The notes under the pieces: model-generated
The model's database searches: none
Told to the model about the DNA's origin: nothing
Seen by the model: the letters and a program-made list of their open reading frames with translations, nothing else
Source: JBNLBS01 sp050303415
GTDB taxonomy: Bacteria > Pseudomonadota > Gammaproteobacteria > Methylococcales > Methylomonadaceae
Assembly (NCBI GenBank): GCA_050303415.1
Contig: JBNLBS010000026.1
Location: forward strand, 1-30,288
DNA length: 30,288 nucleotides
Reading direction: 5' to 3'
Shown here: positions 1-6,490 of the stretch, piece by piece
Numbering within the stretch: position 1 is the first letter of the stretch
Layout of the letters: each line of letters starts with the position of its first letter
Made by a program: the position numbers and the translations under genes

Positions 1-114
1 AAAATGTTTAAATTTCAGAACACCTTACGAGGTTCTTTTTAAAACTAAGACCGTTGCGCTTTGAACTTGAATTCACCTATACTTCTCCCTAACTGACAAA
101 TTCAGGCAAAACCA

Positions 115-635
115 ATGGCGAGATTACCCGGGTGTGCCCCATCGGAATTCCCCAACATGTGATTCAACGAGGAAACAATCGGCAGATATGCTTTGCGGGT
201 GAAGAAGATTTTGCGGCTTATGCCAACTGGTTGAAAGACTACTCTGAAAAATATCAGGTTGAAATTCATGCTTGGGTTTTGATGACAAACCATGTACACC
301 TGCTGTGTACGCCAAGAGCTACTAATGTGGTTAGCTTAATGATGCAGTCACTCGGTAGGCAGTATGTCAGTTATTTTAATTTCAATTACCAACGAACGGG
401 AACGCTGTGGGAGGGGCGGTTTAAATCTTGTTTGGTGCAAGAAGACAAATATCTTTTGCATTTATATCGCTATATTGAGTTAAACCCTGTCAGAGCGGGG
501 ATGGTTGAACAACCGTCGGATTATAGTTGGTCGAGTTATCCTATCAATGCTTTAGGGAAAAAATCGGAACTATGTACCTCTCACCCTTCGACTGCCTTCG
601 ACTGTGAGTCTGACCCCTTCGACTACTTCGACTAA
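115..635 (+). pseudogene. REP-associated tyrosine transposase (RAYT, Y1_Tnp/IS200-like), frameshifted at 5' end
   Basis: This is a RAYT, a single-strand DNA transposase of the HUH/Y1 class that acts on REP palindromes. The open part from GTG at 132 encodes 167 residues with the usual N-terminal block GIPQHVIQRGNNRQ, the HUH pair in MTNHVHLL and the later segment LYRYIELNPVRAGM that carries the catalytic Tyr. The family normally begins MARLPR(L/V)CPIG. Here ATG at 115 reads MARLP in another frame and the CPIG frame resumes at 132, so one C appears to be missing from the CCC run at 127-129. Translation from GTG 132 would still give most of the domain. The 3' end is abnormal too: after SSYPINALGKKSELCT the reading frame runs into copies of CTTCGACT and stops, giving a shorter C-terminus than usual. 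Probably a decayed or inactive copy; a sequencing indel at the C run cannot be excluded. Confidence 0.8.
585..633. repeat. Cluster of four CTTCGACT repeats
   Basis: The 9-mer CCTTCGACT occurs at 585-593, 595-603 and 616-624, with an 8-base CTTCGACT copy at 626-633. Together with CTCAC before and GTGAG after the first pair (inverted), this looks like part of a REP-type intergenic repeat. It lies inside the last codons of the RAYT reading frame and supplies its stop codon. Confidence 0.6.
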
Positions 636-843
636 ATCTCTTGAATATGAAATAATCAATGCGAGAGAATATTTAGAAACTGGTACACATGCATATTGGC
701 ACGGGTTTCGTCCGCTATTCAAGAGGAAGATCAAAGGTGGAGAGGTACTGCCGCCTCATAAGGGATGGATTCAAAATGTCTTTCTTCCGAGTCGTGAAAA
801 GGCGTTGAGGAAAGCTGAAAAGTTGCTTGAAAGGTTTGAATAG
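604..843 (+). pseudogene. Orphan coding-like fragment, hypothetical
   Basis: An open frame of 79 codons from GTG at 604 overlaps the RAYT end in a different frame. From about residue 13 on it has a convincing protein-like composition (for example HAYWHGFRPLF, GWIQNVFLPSRE, ALRKAEKLLERF), with an amphipathic, probably helical C-terminus. The first dozen residues derive from the CTTCGACT repeat cluster, and no ribosome-binding site stands before the GTG. It is therefore most likely the 3' remnant of an older gene whose 5' end was replaced by the RAYT/repeat unit. I do not recognise the family. It could also be a genuine small gene with an unrecognised start. Confidence 0.4.
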
Positions 844-850
844 TCGAGTT

Positions 851-867
851 CAAAGTGCAACACTTTG
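851..867. repeat. Small hairpin CAAAGTG/CACTTTG
   Basis: Perfect 7-bp inverted repeat with a 3-base loop directly after the orphan fragment stop codon. There is no T-run after it, so it is not a canonical terminator. Confidence 0.4.
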
Positions 868-898
868 ATCGGATGCGGTTTCGGCGTGAACTGTAAGC

Positions 899-928
899 GA
901 ACAAGCCCTGATTGCTCTGGGCTTGTTC
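899..928. terminator. 10-bp stem inverted repeat between convergent genes
   Basis: GAACAAGCCC (899-908) pairs perfectly with GGGCTTGTTC (919-928) across a 10-base loop. It sits between a plus-strand fragment ending at 843 and the minus-strand crystallin-like gene ending at 940, the place for a shared terminator. No T-run follows on either strand, so terminator function is inferred from position only. Confidence 0.4.
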
Positions 929-939
929 TGAATGAGTTA

Positions 940-1383
940 TTAAGTGCACTCGACGATTAACGAGCGAGTTTTATGATAGAAATTAAAGTCACTGAGGTTA
1001 TGGATTTTTGAATTTGCGATAAAGATTAGTTCGGATTCTTCCCTGACATCTTGTTCGGTAATACCTAATGACTTCATCAATACCGGATAATTAGCCATTT
1101 CGGTTAACGGTAATTTAAAGTTTTTATGTTCGAACAAAATCACTTTGGCTCCAGGACCGACTTTTAAGCTATAAATACGCTTGTCCCAATTGACTCCGTT
1201 GATATTGTTTAGGTTTTTAAATTTTCGGTTTCCGGTTATCTTAAAACTGGAACCTTGGTATTGGGGCGACTCATAAAACTCCGCCCAGCAATTAGTGGTT
1301 TTGGCATTTACCAGACTGGATAAACTTAACATTAATAAAAATCCAATTAAGATTGGTAATTTTTTGAAAGTATTGGTCTTCAT
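940..1383 (-). CDS. Secreted beta/gamma-crystallin-like protein
   Basis: The protein has 147 residues from the ATG at 1383-1381, which follows a good AGGAGG (1395-1390) at 6-base spacing. An upstream in-frame extension is possible but lacks such a site. Residues 1-27 form a signal peptide (KK, then a hydrophobic run, then VNA), so the product should be exported. The mature part starts with a Greek-key crystallin signature (FYESPQYQG, Tyr37-x4-Tyr42-x-Gly44). A second, weaker motif lies around FEHKNF (84-89). Beta/gamma-crystallin domains in bacteria are small beta-sandwiches that often bind calcium. The two Cys (32 and 146) near the ends of the mature chain could pair in the periplasm. It stands alone, with no obvious operon partner. 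The exact ligand cannot be read from sequence. Confidence 0.7.
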   Translation of the reverse strand: MKTNTFKKLPILIGFLLMLSLSSLVNAKTTNCWAEFYESPQYQGSSFKITGNRKFKNLNNINGVNWDKRIYSLKVGPGAKVILFEHKNFKLPLTEMANYPVLMKSLGITEQDVREESELIFIANSKIHNLSDFNFYHKTRSLIVECT

Positions 1384-1688
1384 AGTAAGCCTCCTGCGAT
1401 ATTTGATACCGTTTTGTGTAGGTTTAAGGCTAATGATCGAGATAAATAAACTGCGCAGTGTTAACTTAGTCAACTACATAGACTAAAGACATTTAAAAAT
1501 TACCTTAAGTTCCAGTCAGGAATTATGGCTGGCCAAAATTCAAATGCTTTAGTTGAATGTTGAAAAACTGAGTTGGCTTGTTATCAAGGGGACAATAAGA
1601 AAGGGGGCAAGACTTCCCATCAAGTAAATTTAATTTATGTTGATATTTATGGCAATGAGCAGTGTATTATTTAACAGTGAGTAGAGCG

Positions 1689-1729
1689 GTGAATAAGAAA
1701 TAAGTTAAAGAAATGCGGTATTGCAAGAC
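1689..1729 (+). repeat. 41-bp dispersed repeat, copy 1
   Basis: This block matches the reverse complement of 20334-20374 at 38 of 41 positions by eye. The shared core reads AAGAAATAAGTTAAAGAAAT, followed by GTATTGCAAGAC. It is not part of any gene. Two copies 18.6 kb apart in inverted orientation suggest an interspersed element. Confidence 0.75.
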
Positions 1730-1730
1730 C

Positions 1731-1758
1731 AAACCCTACGATTGAAACCCTACGATTG
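1731..1758 (+). repeat. 14-bp perfect tandem duplication
   Basis: AAACCCTACGATTG occurs twice in direct succession (1731-1744, 1745-1758), two bases after the 41-bp dispersed repeat. It may be a replication-slippage product or a trace of an insertion. Confidence 0.7.
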
Positions 1759-1802
1759 TCCGTTTGTCAGGTTAGCTTGAACGTTAAAGGTTAATAGGGG
1801 TA

Positions 1803-1832
1803 TTTACATATAATTTGTAAAAACATTATGCT
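1803..1832 (+). promoter_or_regulatory. Putative sigma70-type promoter for the HD-GYP gene
   Basis: TTTACA (1803-1808) and TATGCT (1827-1832) are separated by 18 bases and lie 90 bases before the HD-GYP start codon. The match to consensus is fair; nothing else supports it. Confidence 0.35.
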
Positions 1833-1921
1833 ATCCTGAAAAATACTTATCAGAGCCATCCATAACAAACAGCTGATTTCAACTGAGTTATCGGTAATAA
1901 CGATTTAGAAGTGAGGGTATT

Positions 1922-3175
1922 ATGGAAAAATTGTCACTAAAAGAGTTGGCTGTGCCTATGATTAAAGCTATTGATAGTTTTAATTATCTATTGAAATCGC
2001 ATCATAGAAGAGTTGCAGTAATTTCTTATTATCTTGGAATTCAACTGAACTTAAGCGACGAAGAATTATTGGAGCTTCTTATCGCTGCTGCACTTCACGA
2101 TATTGGCGCGTTATCTGTTCAGGAAAGGGATATGCTTGTTAAAGAAGATGTCATTAATCCCGAACCACATTGCATCATGGGCTATCGTATGTTGGCATCC
2201 TTTGATGCGTTTAAGAATATTGCCCAAATTATCAAACATCATCACATTAAATATGAAGACTCCCTGGCTGCAGAAGATGGTGAAATATTGTTTCAAAGTC
2301 ATATTATTCATCTTGCCGATCGGATTGACATATCCATTTCGCCTGATGTTTTCATTTTGAATCAAAAGGGTGAGGTCACTGATAAAATTCGTGAAAAAGT
2401 GGGGACAATTTTTCACCCTGAAGTTTTTAAAGCCTTTGAAGCAGCTTCAAAACCCGATGTTTTCTGGATTGAAATTAATAATCTACAAATCGATAAACTT
2501 TTCCAAAAAATCAATTTCACAATCGATTTTGAATTGACTATAGACAACGTCGTTGAATTTGCGTTAACGATATCAAGAATCATTGATTTTCGAAGCCGCT
2601 TTACTGCATCGCATTCATATACTGTCGCGCATTTGGCTTCTTTGATTGGCGGGTATCTGGGGTATTCAGAAGAAAGATGTAAAAAATTAATGGTTACCGG
2701 GTACTTGCATGATCTTGGGAAGATTGGAATCGACCCAAGTTTAATCGAAAAAAAAGGGCGGCTTAGCTCTGATGAATTTAATTTGGTCAAACTGCATGCT
2801 TACTACACTGGACAAATATTGAATGAACTTAATTCTTCAGATTGGTTCGGGGAAATTATAACGTGGGCGGAAAGACATCATGAGAAAACTGATGGCAGTG
2901 GATATCCATTTTCATTAGATGATGTGAGCCTGGATGAAGGTGTTAAAGTATTAGAATTTGCGGACGTTATTTCGGCTTTAATGGAGGAAAGGCCTTATAG
3001 AAAAAGCTTATCAATTGATAAGGCCTTTGGCATCATTAAAAAAGATATCTCTTCACGAATTTCTTCTGAAATATTTGATGTCATTGAAAAACATAAGGAT
3101 GAAATCAATGCTTTAGTCTCACAATGCCAAGCACACAAATTTGAAGAATACAACTTGAGTTCAATTGATAACTAA
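1922..3175 (+). CDS. Double HD-domain protein with C-terminal HD-GYP (putative cyclic-di-GMP phosphodiesterase)
   Basis: The protein has 417 residues; the ATG at 1922 follows GTGAGGG. It holds two HD domains in tandem and no transmembrane segment or receiver domain. The N-terminal domain (about 20-190) keeps ALHDIG (57-62), KHHH (105-108) and LADRID (131-136). The C-terminal domain (about 210-400) is a full HD-GYP with YLHDLGKIGI (261-270) and HHEKTDGSGYP (319-329), the signature of the metal-dependent phosphodiesterases that open c-di-GMP. The C-terminal half is thus predicted active. The N-terminal half has HD-type metal ligands but no GYP motif, so it may be sensory, structural or act on another nucleotide. 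The neighbours do not reveal the pathway, and no GGDEF gene is nearby. It appears to be transcribed alone. Confidence 0.85.
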   Translation: MEKLSLKELAVPMIKAIDSFNYLLKSHHRRVAVISYYLGIQLNLSDEELLELLIAAALHDIGALSVQERDMLVKEDVINPEPHCIMGYRMLASFDAFKNIAQIIKHHHIKYEDSLAAEDGEILFQSHIIHLADRIDISISPDVFILNQKGEVTDKIREKVGTIFHPEVFKAFEAASKPDVFWIEINNLQIDKLFQKINFTIDFELTIDNVVEFALTISRIIDFRSRFTASHSYTVAHLASLIGGYLGYSEERCKKLMVTGYLHDLGKIGIDPSLIEKKGRLSSDEFNLVKLHAYYTGQILNELNSSDWFGEIITWAERHHEKTDGSGYPFSLDDVSLDEGVKVLEFADVISALMEERPYRKSLSIDKAFGIIKKDISSRISSEIFDVIEKHKDEINALVSQCQAHKFEEYNLSSIDN

Positions 3176-3272
3176 TAATTAAGTAAAGCAAGGCTAAACC
3201 CAGGTATACGAAGGCTTTAAAAAGGAATCGTTATAGTAAAACTCTGAAACCTTAAATTAATCCGAGTTAGCA

Positions 3273-3419
3273 ATGAAATGGGAAAGTATTCAATGTAAAA
3301 TCTGTAGCCAGGATATTGAAGCTGATGAAAATGGAGATATTTATGCCATTAACGCGCTGTATTTGGATCAGAGCTTTCAACGAGTCAAAGGAGGGGAGAA
3401 GCGATTGATAATCCTTTGA
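3273..3419 (+). CDS. Micro-ORF, 48 residues, CxxC-containing, member of a repeated family
   Basis: ATG at 3273 opens 48 codons beginning MKWESIQCKICSQD and ending at TGA 3417-3419. It has one CxxC pair (Cys8 and Cys11) and an acidic middle (DIEADENGDIY). No strong ribosome-binding site precedes it. Evidence that it is more than chance is a second, degenerate copy at 6138-6251 that shares the N-terminus (M-x-WESI-x2-KIC) and an internal FQR segment. The single CxxC could be half of a zinc site in a dimer. It is too short to assign; it could also be the remnant of a longer zinc-ribbon-like protein. Confidence 0.45.
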   Translation: MKWESIQCKICSQDIEADENGDIYAINALYLDQSFQRVKGGEKRLIIL

Positions 3420-3481
3420 TTAACCTGGTAGTATCCATGTTCAGTTTTTTAAATAAGTTAAGTGCACTCCCGGTTTGGGGG

Positions 3482-3501
3482 GGCTTAGCTCAATGTTAGG
3501 T
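3482..3501 (+). other. attC-like right half (integron core site) before the ankyrin gene
   Basis: GGCTTAGCTCAATGTTAGGT resembles the right arm of integron attC sites: an L'-like GGCTTA...CTCA followed by a core GTTAGGT (3495-3501) that fits GTTRRRY. It lies 5 bases before the ankyrin-repeat ATG. I could not find the matching left arm upstream, so this is a half site or a chance match. Confidence 0.35.
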
Positions 3502-3506
3502 AAAAA

Positions 3507-3917
3507 ATGGGAACAATCGTCCTTGAAGATTTTAATAAATTGTTTGCTGCAATCCGTCTTAATAATGCAGAAGCAGTTAAAAATCTAATAAGAGAAGGGT
3601 TTGATGTAAACGAATGTGATCCTCGTGACATTTTGGGAGCTGGAAATTCACCCCTTCATGATGCTGCAAATAATGGAAATATAAAAATTGTAAGCTTGCT
3701 GGTTACAGCAGGAGCTGAAATCAATGCCCAATGCGATTATGGATGGACTCCATTATTGAGAGCTTGCAATGCAGGTCATACAGACGTGGCAAAATTTCTA
3801 ATAACTTCCGGGGCAGAAGTCAACATTAAAAACTATGAGGGTTATACTGCCTTCATGCGTACAATGGCTAATAATAGCGAATTGATTGATTTCTTAAAGG
3901 ACAATGGGGCGGAATGA
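3507..3917 (+). CDS. Ankyrin-repeat protein
   Basis: A small protein of 136 residues, almost entirely ankyrin repeats. A partial or capping repeat spans 12-36 (LFAAIRLNNAEAVKNLI), followed by complete repeats at 46-75 (GNSPLHDAANNGNIKIVSLL) and 78-108 (YGWTPLLRACNAGHTDVAKF), and a last divergent one at 110-136. There is no signal peptide, so it is probably cytosolic and a protein-binding adaptor; the partner is unknown. The start is the ATG at 3507, with only a weak TTAGGT-type upstream site. The gene is bracketed by GTTAGGT (3495-3501) and its exact inverse ACCTAAC (3922-3928), an arrangement typical of integron gene cassettes, so it may have arrived as a mobile cassette. Confidence 0.85.
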   Translation: MGTIVLEDFNKLFAAIRLNNAEAVKNLIREGFDVNECDPRDILGAGNSPLHDAANNGNIKIVSLLVTAGAEINAQCDYGWTPLLRACNAGHTDVAKFLITSGAEVNIKNYEGYTAFMRTMANNSELIDFLKDNGAE

Positions 3918-3921
3918 GAAT

Positions 3922-3928
3922 ACCTAAC
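3922..3928 (+). other. Inverse core-like site ACCTAAC after the ankyrin gene
   Basis: ACCTAAC fits the RYYYAAC inverse core of attC sites, begins 4 bases after the ankyrin stop codon and is the exact reverse complement of the GTTAGGT before the gene. No downstream L'/R' partner was found, so a complete attC is not supported. Confidence 0.3.
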
Positions 3929-3942
3929 AAACATTTACTTGA

Positions 3943-3966
3943 CGCAAATTGCGCATTTCTTTTTTT
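3943..3966 (+). terminator. Possible intrinsic terminator of the ankyrin gene
   Basis: The short palindrome CGCAAATTGCG (3943-3953) is followed by a run of seven T (3960-3966). The stem is weak (about 3-5 bp), but position and T-run fit a rho-independent terminator. Confidence 0.35.
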
Positions 3967-4132
3967 ATGGGGTTCAAGGCCGCCGCATGCGCATTTTTAC
4001 ATCAGAAATCAATCGAGTATGACATCTTTATTCATCCTTAGCGTGTAATAGTGTAGTTGCATGTGAACGCTCCCTAGCTCTTGAAAGCTGACACTATCTT
4101 AGTGACTATTCCTAAGTCGATGCGTACTATTA

Positions 4133-5071
4133 TTAATAGTTTTTAATAAGCTCCACTCGTCGGTTTTTCGCTCTGCCCTCATCAGTATCATTACTAGCAG
4201 CCGGGCTTAAATAGCCTACCCCTGCCCCCATTAAACGACCAGATGAAATGTTATAATTTTTTATTAACGAATCGACAACTGCATTGGCGCGAAGTTTTGA
4301 TAAAGTCATGTTGTAATCATATCCGCCGAGAATATCGGTGTGTCCAACTAAAATTAATTTTAAATCGGGGTTTGAAGTAAGAAGCGATGAAATCTCGTCT
4401 AGCGTCGGTTTGGATTCCGGTTTTAACGTTGCTTTGTCAAAATCAAAATAAATTCCGTACAATGCTACATGTCCGGAATCGGTAATTTGCTTCTGCATCT
4501 CGGCTGCATCAACCATCCTTTGTTCCATTTTTTTTATTTCTGCTTCTATTATTCGTACTCTTACTCCATCGCCTCCACTATGTGGACTCACATTAATTGA
4601 TAAATGTTTTGTCGTGTTGTTTTCTGAATCTTTTATAGCATAGGCGTAATATATATCATCTCCAAGAGATGTTTTGTCAGGGATTTCCACCGGATGCTGA
4701 TACTTAAAGGAGTAACTTTTTATGTCTTTTGGTGTGCCTGAAAAGCTAACGTTATAGCCCGAGTCCTTAGCTTTATTTTCAAAGTTTCGAAAAACTTCTA
4801 AAGCTGAACGGTTTTTGGGTATTTTGTAAATTATCCGTGTTATCTTTCCTTCAATATACAAACTGGTGTTTTCCGCATCTGATTCTTTCTGAACGGGGCC
4901 AGTGGCAAAAGTTGTAGCGTCATATTCTTTTGCATCATAGTAGATGATCTCAGAATCTTGGTAGCGTCCGATATCAGATAAATCCTTACTACCAGGAATA
5001 TCTTTCGCGGCAATAGAGGTAAAGGGAATTAACATGAGGAAAAATAATTCGAATTGGAATTTAAACTTCAT
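4133..5071 (-). CDS. OmpA-family outer-membrane protein with DUF4892-like N-terminal domain
   Basis: The protein has 312 residues. A signal peptide covers about 1-22 (hydrophobic core FFLMLIPFTSIAA). The exported N-terminal region (23-175) opens with KDIPGSKDLSDIGRYQDSEI, typical of DUF4892 proteins, and is probably a periplasmic or envelope beta-rich domain of unknown role. After a charged helical linker (171-197) comes an OmpA C-terminal peptidoglycan-binding domain (about 203-312) with YFDFDKATLKP, GHTD (243-246), LSKLRA and the terminal GRAKNRRVEL. This fold noncovalently anchors proteins to the cell wall. A weak AGGG lies upstream of the ATG. It is transcribed alone, opposite to the ankyrin gene and the following phosphoesterase. 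Confidence 0.85.
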   Translation of the reverse strand: MKFKFQFELFFLMLIPFTSIAAKDIPGSKDLSDIGRYQDSEIIYYDAKEYDATTFATGPVQKESDAENTSLYIEGKITRIIYKIPKNRSALEVFRNFENKAKDSGYNVSFSGTPKDIKSYSFKYQHPVEIPDKTSLGDDIYYAYAIKDSENNTTKHLSINVSPHSGGDGVRVRIIEAEIKKMEQRMVDAAEMQKQITDSGHVALYGIYFDFDKATLKPESKPTLDEISSLLTSNPDLKLILVGHTDILGGYDYNMTLSKLRANAVVDSLIKNYNISSGRLMGAGVGYLSPAASNDTDEGRAKNRRVELIKNY

Positions 5072-5210
5072 GATTGAAAAACCCTATAACTTAGGCGATT
5101 TTAAACTTCTAGCATTTAATTCATATAAAGTCAAGGTTTAGCGTGTGGCGATTTTTAGAATTAATTAAACTTAGATTCAGAACCCAATAAATTCGGTTAA
5201 TATTTATTTT

Positions 5211-6035
5211 ATGCAAAAATCGATATCAACTATAGAAGAATACCGAAGCAGTGTTGACAAATTAAAACAACGACTCGCTGGAGACAAACATGCCCAGGCA
5301 ATAGCTTGTGAAATCGAACGGCTACTTCGTTTCGAGCTGGAAAACGGCATACCACCACAATTCGGAATTCAGGCCCAATTACAACCATTAGATTTAAAAC
5401 GATTTCGCCGTACGGCGATTATTTCCGACATTCATGGCAACTACGAAGGATTATTGACCGTTTTCGATGACATTGAGAGGCAAAATTGCGACCGTATCGT
5501 ATGTTTAGGCGATCTAGTAGATGGTGGTGAGGAAAATGAAGCTGTAGCATCATGTCTGCTAGATCGTAGCATTCCCTGTGTTCGTGGCAACCATGACGAA
5601 TACAACGACCTCGAGTTATCAGAGAGTACACAGCTTTACTTGGCAAACTTGCCCGATTGTATTATTGAAGACGACGTACTGTTTATTCATATTTCCCCTC
5701 GACCTATTAATAGAAAAATCAATCACACAGTTGAAGCTTGGAACGTTTTTGATGAAACGAGTTACCGATTAATTTTCGTTGGGCATGCACATGTGCCTTA
5801 TATTTTTGGGAAGCGTTCCGACTCCTACGGGGAAGCAACGTCTCATCAGTTCGAGTACAACAGCCCTTTCCTATTATCCTCAGAAGATTGCTTTATTGTT
5901 TGTGTAGGGGCGATCGGCTATGGTCGCGATCAAGTTGGAAAAATCCGTTATGCGATCTACGACCGCACAGAAAATACGATTGAACACCGTGCTATAAAAG
6001 GAACTTTACTGCCTTTCGATTATGCCCAAAACTGA
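5211..6035 (+). CDS. Calcineurin-like metallophosphoesterase
   Basis: The protein has 274 residues. The metallophosphoesterase motifs appear in the canonical order: SDIHGN (72-77; Asp73, His75), GDLVDGG (100-106; Asp101), GNHDE (126-130; Asn127, His128), His160 in LFIHISP and GHAH (191-194). Together they form the two-metal site used to hydrolyse phosphoesters. The best analogues are small cytosolic YfcE/PrpE/ApaH-like enzymes; the actual substrate (a phosphodiester, nucleotide polyphosphate or phosphoprotein) cannot be told from sequence. About 65 N-terminal residues with a charged helix (RSSVDKLKQRLAG) precede the catalytic domain, which is an unusual extension. There is no signal peptide. 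No clear Shine-Dalgarno precedes the ATG at 5211, and no partner gene suggests a pathway. Confidence 0.85.
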   Translation: MQKSISTIEEYRSSVDKLKQRLAGDKHAQAIACEIERLLRFELENGIPPQFGIQAQLQPLDLKRFRRTAIISDIHGNYEGLLTVFDDIERQNCDRIVCLGDLVDGGEENEAVASCLLDRSIPCVRGNHDEYNDLELSESTQLYLANLPDCIIEDDVLFIHISPRPINRKINHTVEAWNVFDETSYRLIFVGHAHVPYIFGKRSDSYGEATSHQFEYNSPFLLSSEDCFIVCVGAIGYGRDQVGKIRYAIYDRTENTIEHRAIKGTLLPFDYAQN

Positions 6036-6137
6036 AAATCGTCAATTGGTTCGATGGATATCTGATGAAAGAGAAAACTATCAGACATCATGGAAGAATA
6101 GGGTCAGGGGGCTTCGATCCATTTCATTTATATAACA

Positions 6138-6251
6138 ATGGAGTGGGAAAGCATTCGTGGCAAAATTTGTGCTATTGGTAGATTGAATCAGAATCATAAC
6201 TTTCAACGGCAAGCACTGTGTGATTACCCCAATTTATATCACAAAAAATAA
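6138..6251 (+). pseudogene. Degenerate second copy of the micro-ORF at 3273
   Basis: The 37-codon frame starts MEWESIRGKICAIG and ends YHKK. It aligns with the 48-codon frame at 3273: the N-terminal M-x-WESI-x2-KIC is shared at DNA level. Then, after what looks like an internal deletion of about 15 codons, GCT ATT ... TTG ... CAG ... TTT CAA CG matches again. The first Cys of the CxxC is replaced by Gly, and the C-terminus differs. It is probably a decayed relic of the same element. Confidence 0.4.
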
Positions 6252-6289
6252 ACTGAAATGGAATTGGTCGGTAATTCTTTGATAAATTG

Positions 6290-6448
6290 TTATTTTGTTT
6301 TAAGCTCAACGGTAGCTTCTGTATTAAGCACTTTGTCCTGCTGATGCAGATAACTGCCGCCAACTATGAAAATCATGACTAGAATATAAAGAACCGAAGC
6401 AATATATCTGACTTTTTTCTCTGTTGTGGTTGTGTTGTCTTTACTCAT
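6290..6448 (-). CDS. Small single-pass membrane protein, hypothetical
   Basis: ATG at 6448-6446 (minus strand) opens 52 codons starting MSKDNTTTTEKKVRYI. A polar, Thr-rich and Lys-rich N-terminus is followed by one hydrophobic helix (about 15-33, IASVLYILVMIFIVGG) and a polar tail. By the positive-inside rule the N-terminus is cytoplasmic. It is divergent from gspA with a 42-base gap, so the two may share a control region, though no strong promoter or ribosome-binding site is visible. I chose this start because the longer frame back to 6592 would overlap the gspA coding region and has no protein-like features. The family is not recognised. Confidence 0.5.
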   Translation of the reverse strand: MSKDNTTTTEKKVRYIASVLYILVMIFIVGGSYLHQQDKVLNTEATVELKTK

Positions 6449-6490
6449 ATTTAAGCTGTTTATCTTGATGCTGAAACAAGGATTATACCG

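Larger units (their letters stand above)
1474..1921. other. Intergenic region with repeats and a promoter, no gene
   Basis: This 448-base AT-rich gap holds no convincing coding sequence. It contains one copy of a 41-bp dispersed repeat (1689-1729), a 14-bp tandem duplication (1731-1758) and a plausible promoter for the downstream HD-GYP gene. Confidence 0.6.

Noticed and set aside
6052..6093. Imperfect inverted repeat around GATATCTGA and TCAGACATC
   Set aside because: One mismatch in 9 bp, a long loop and no T-run; too weak to list as a terminator.
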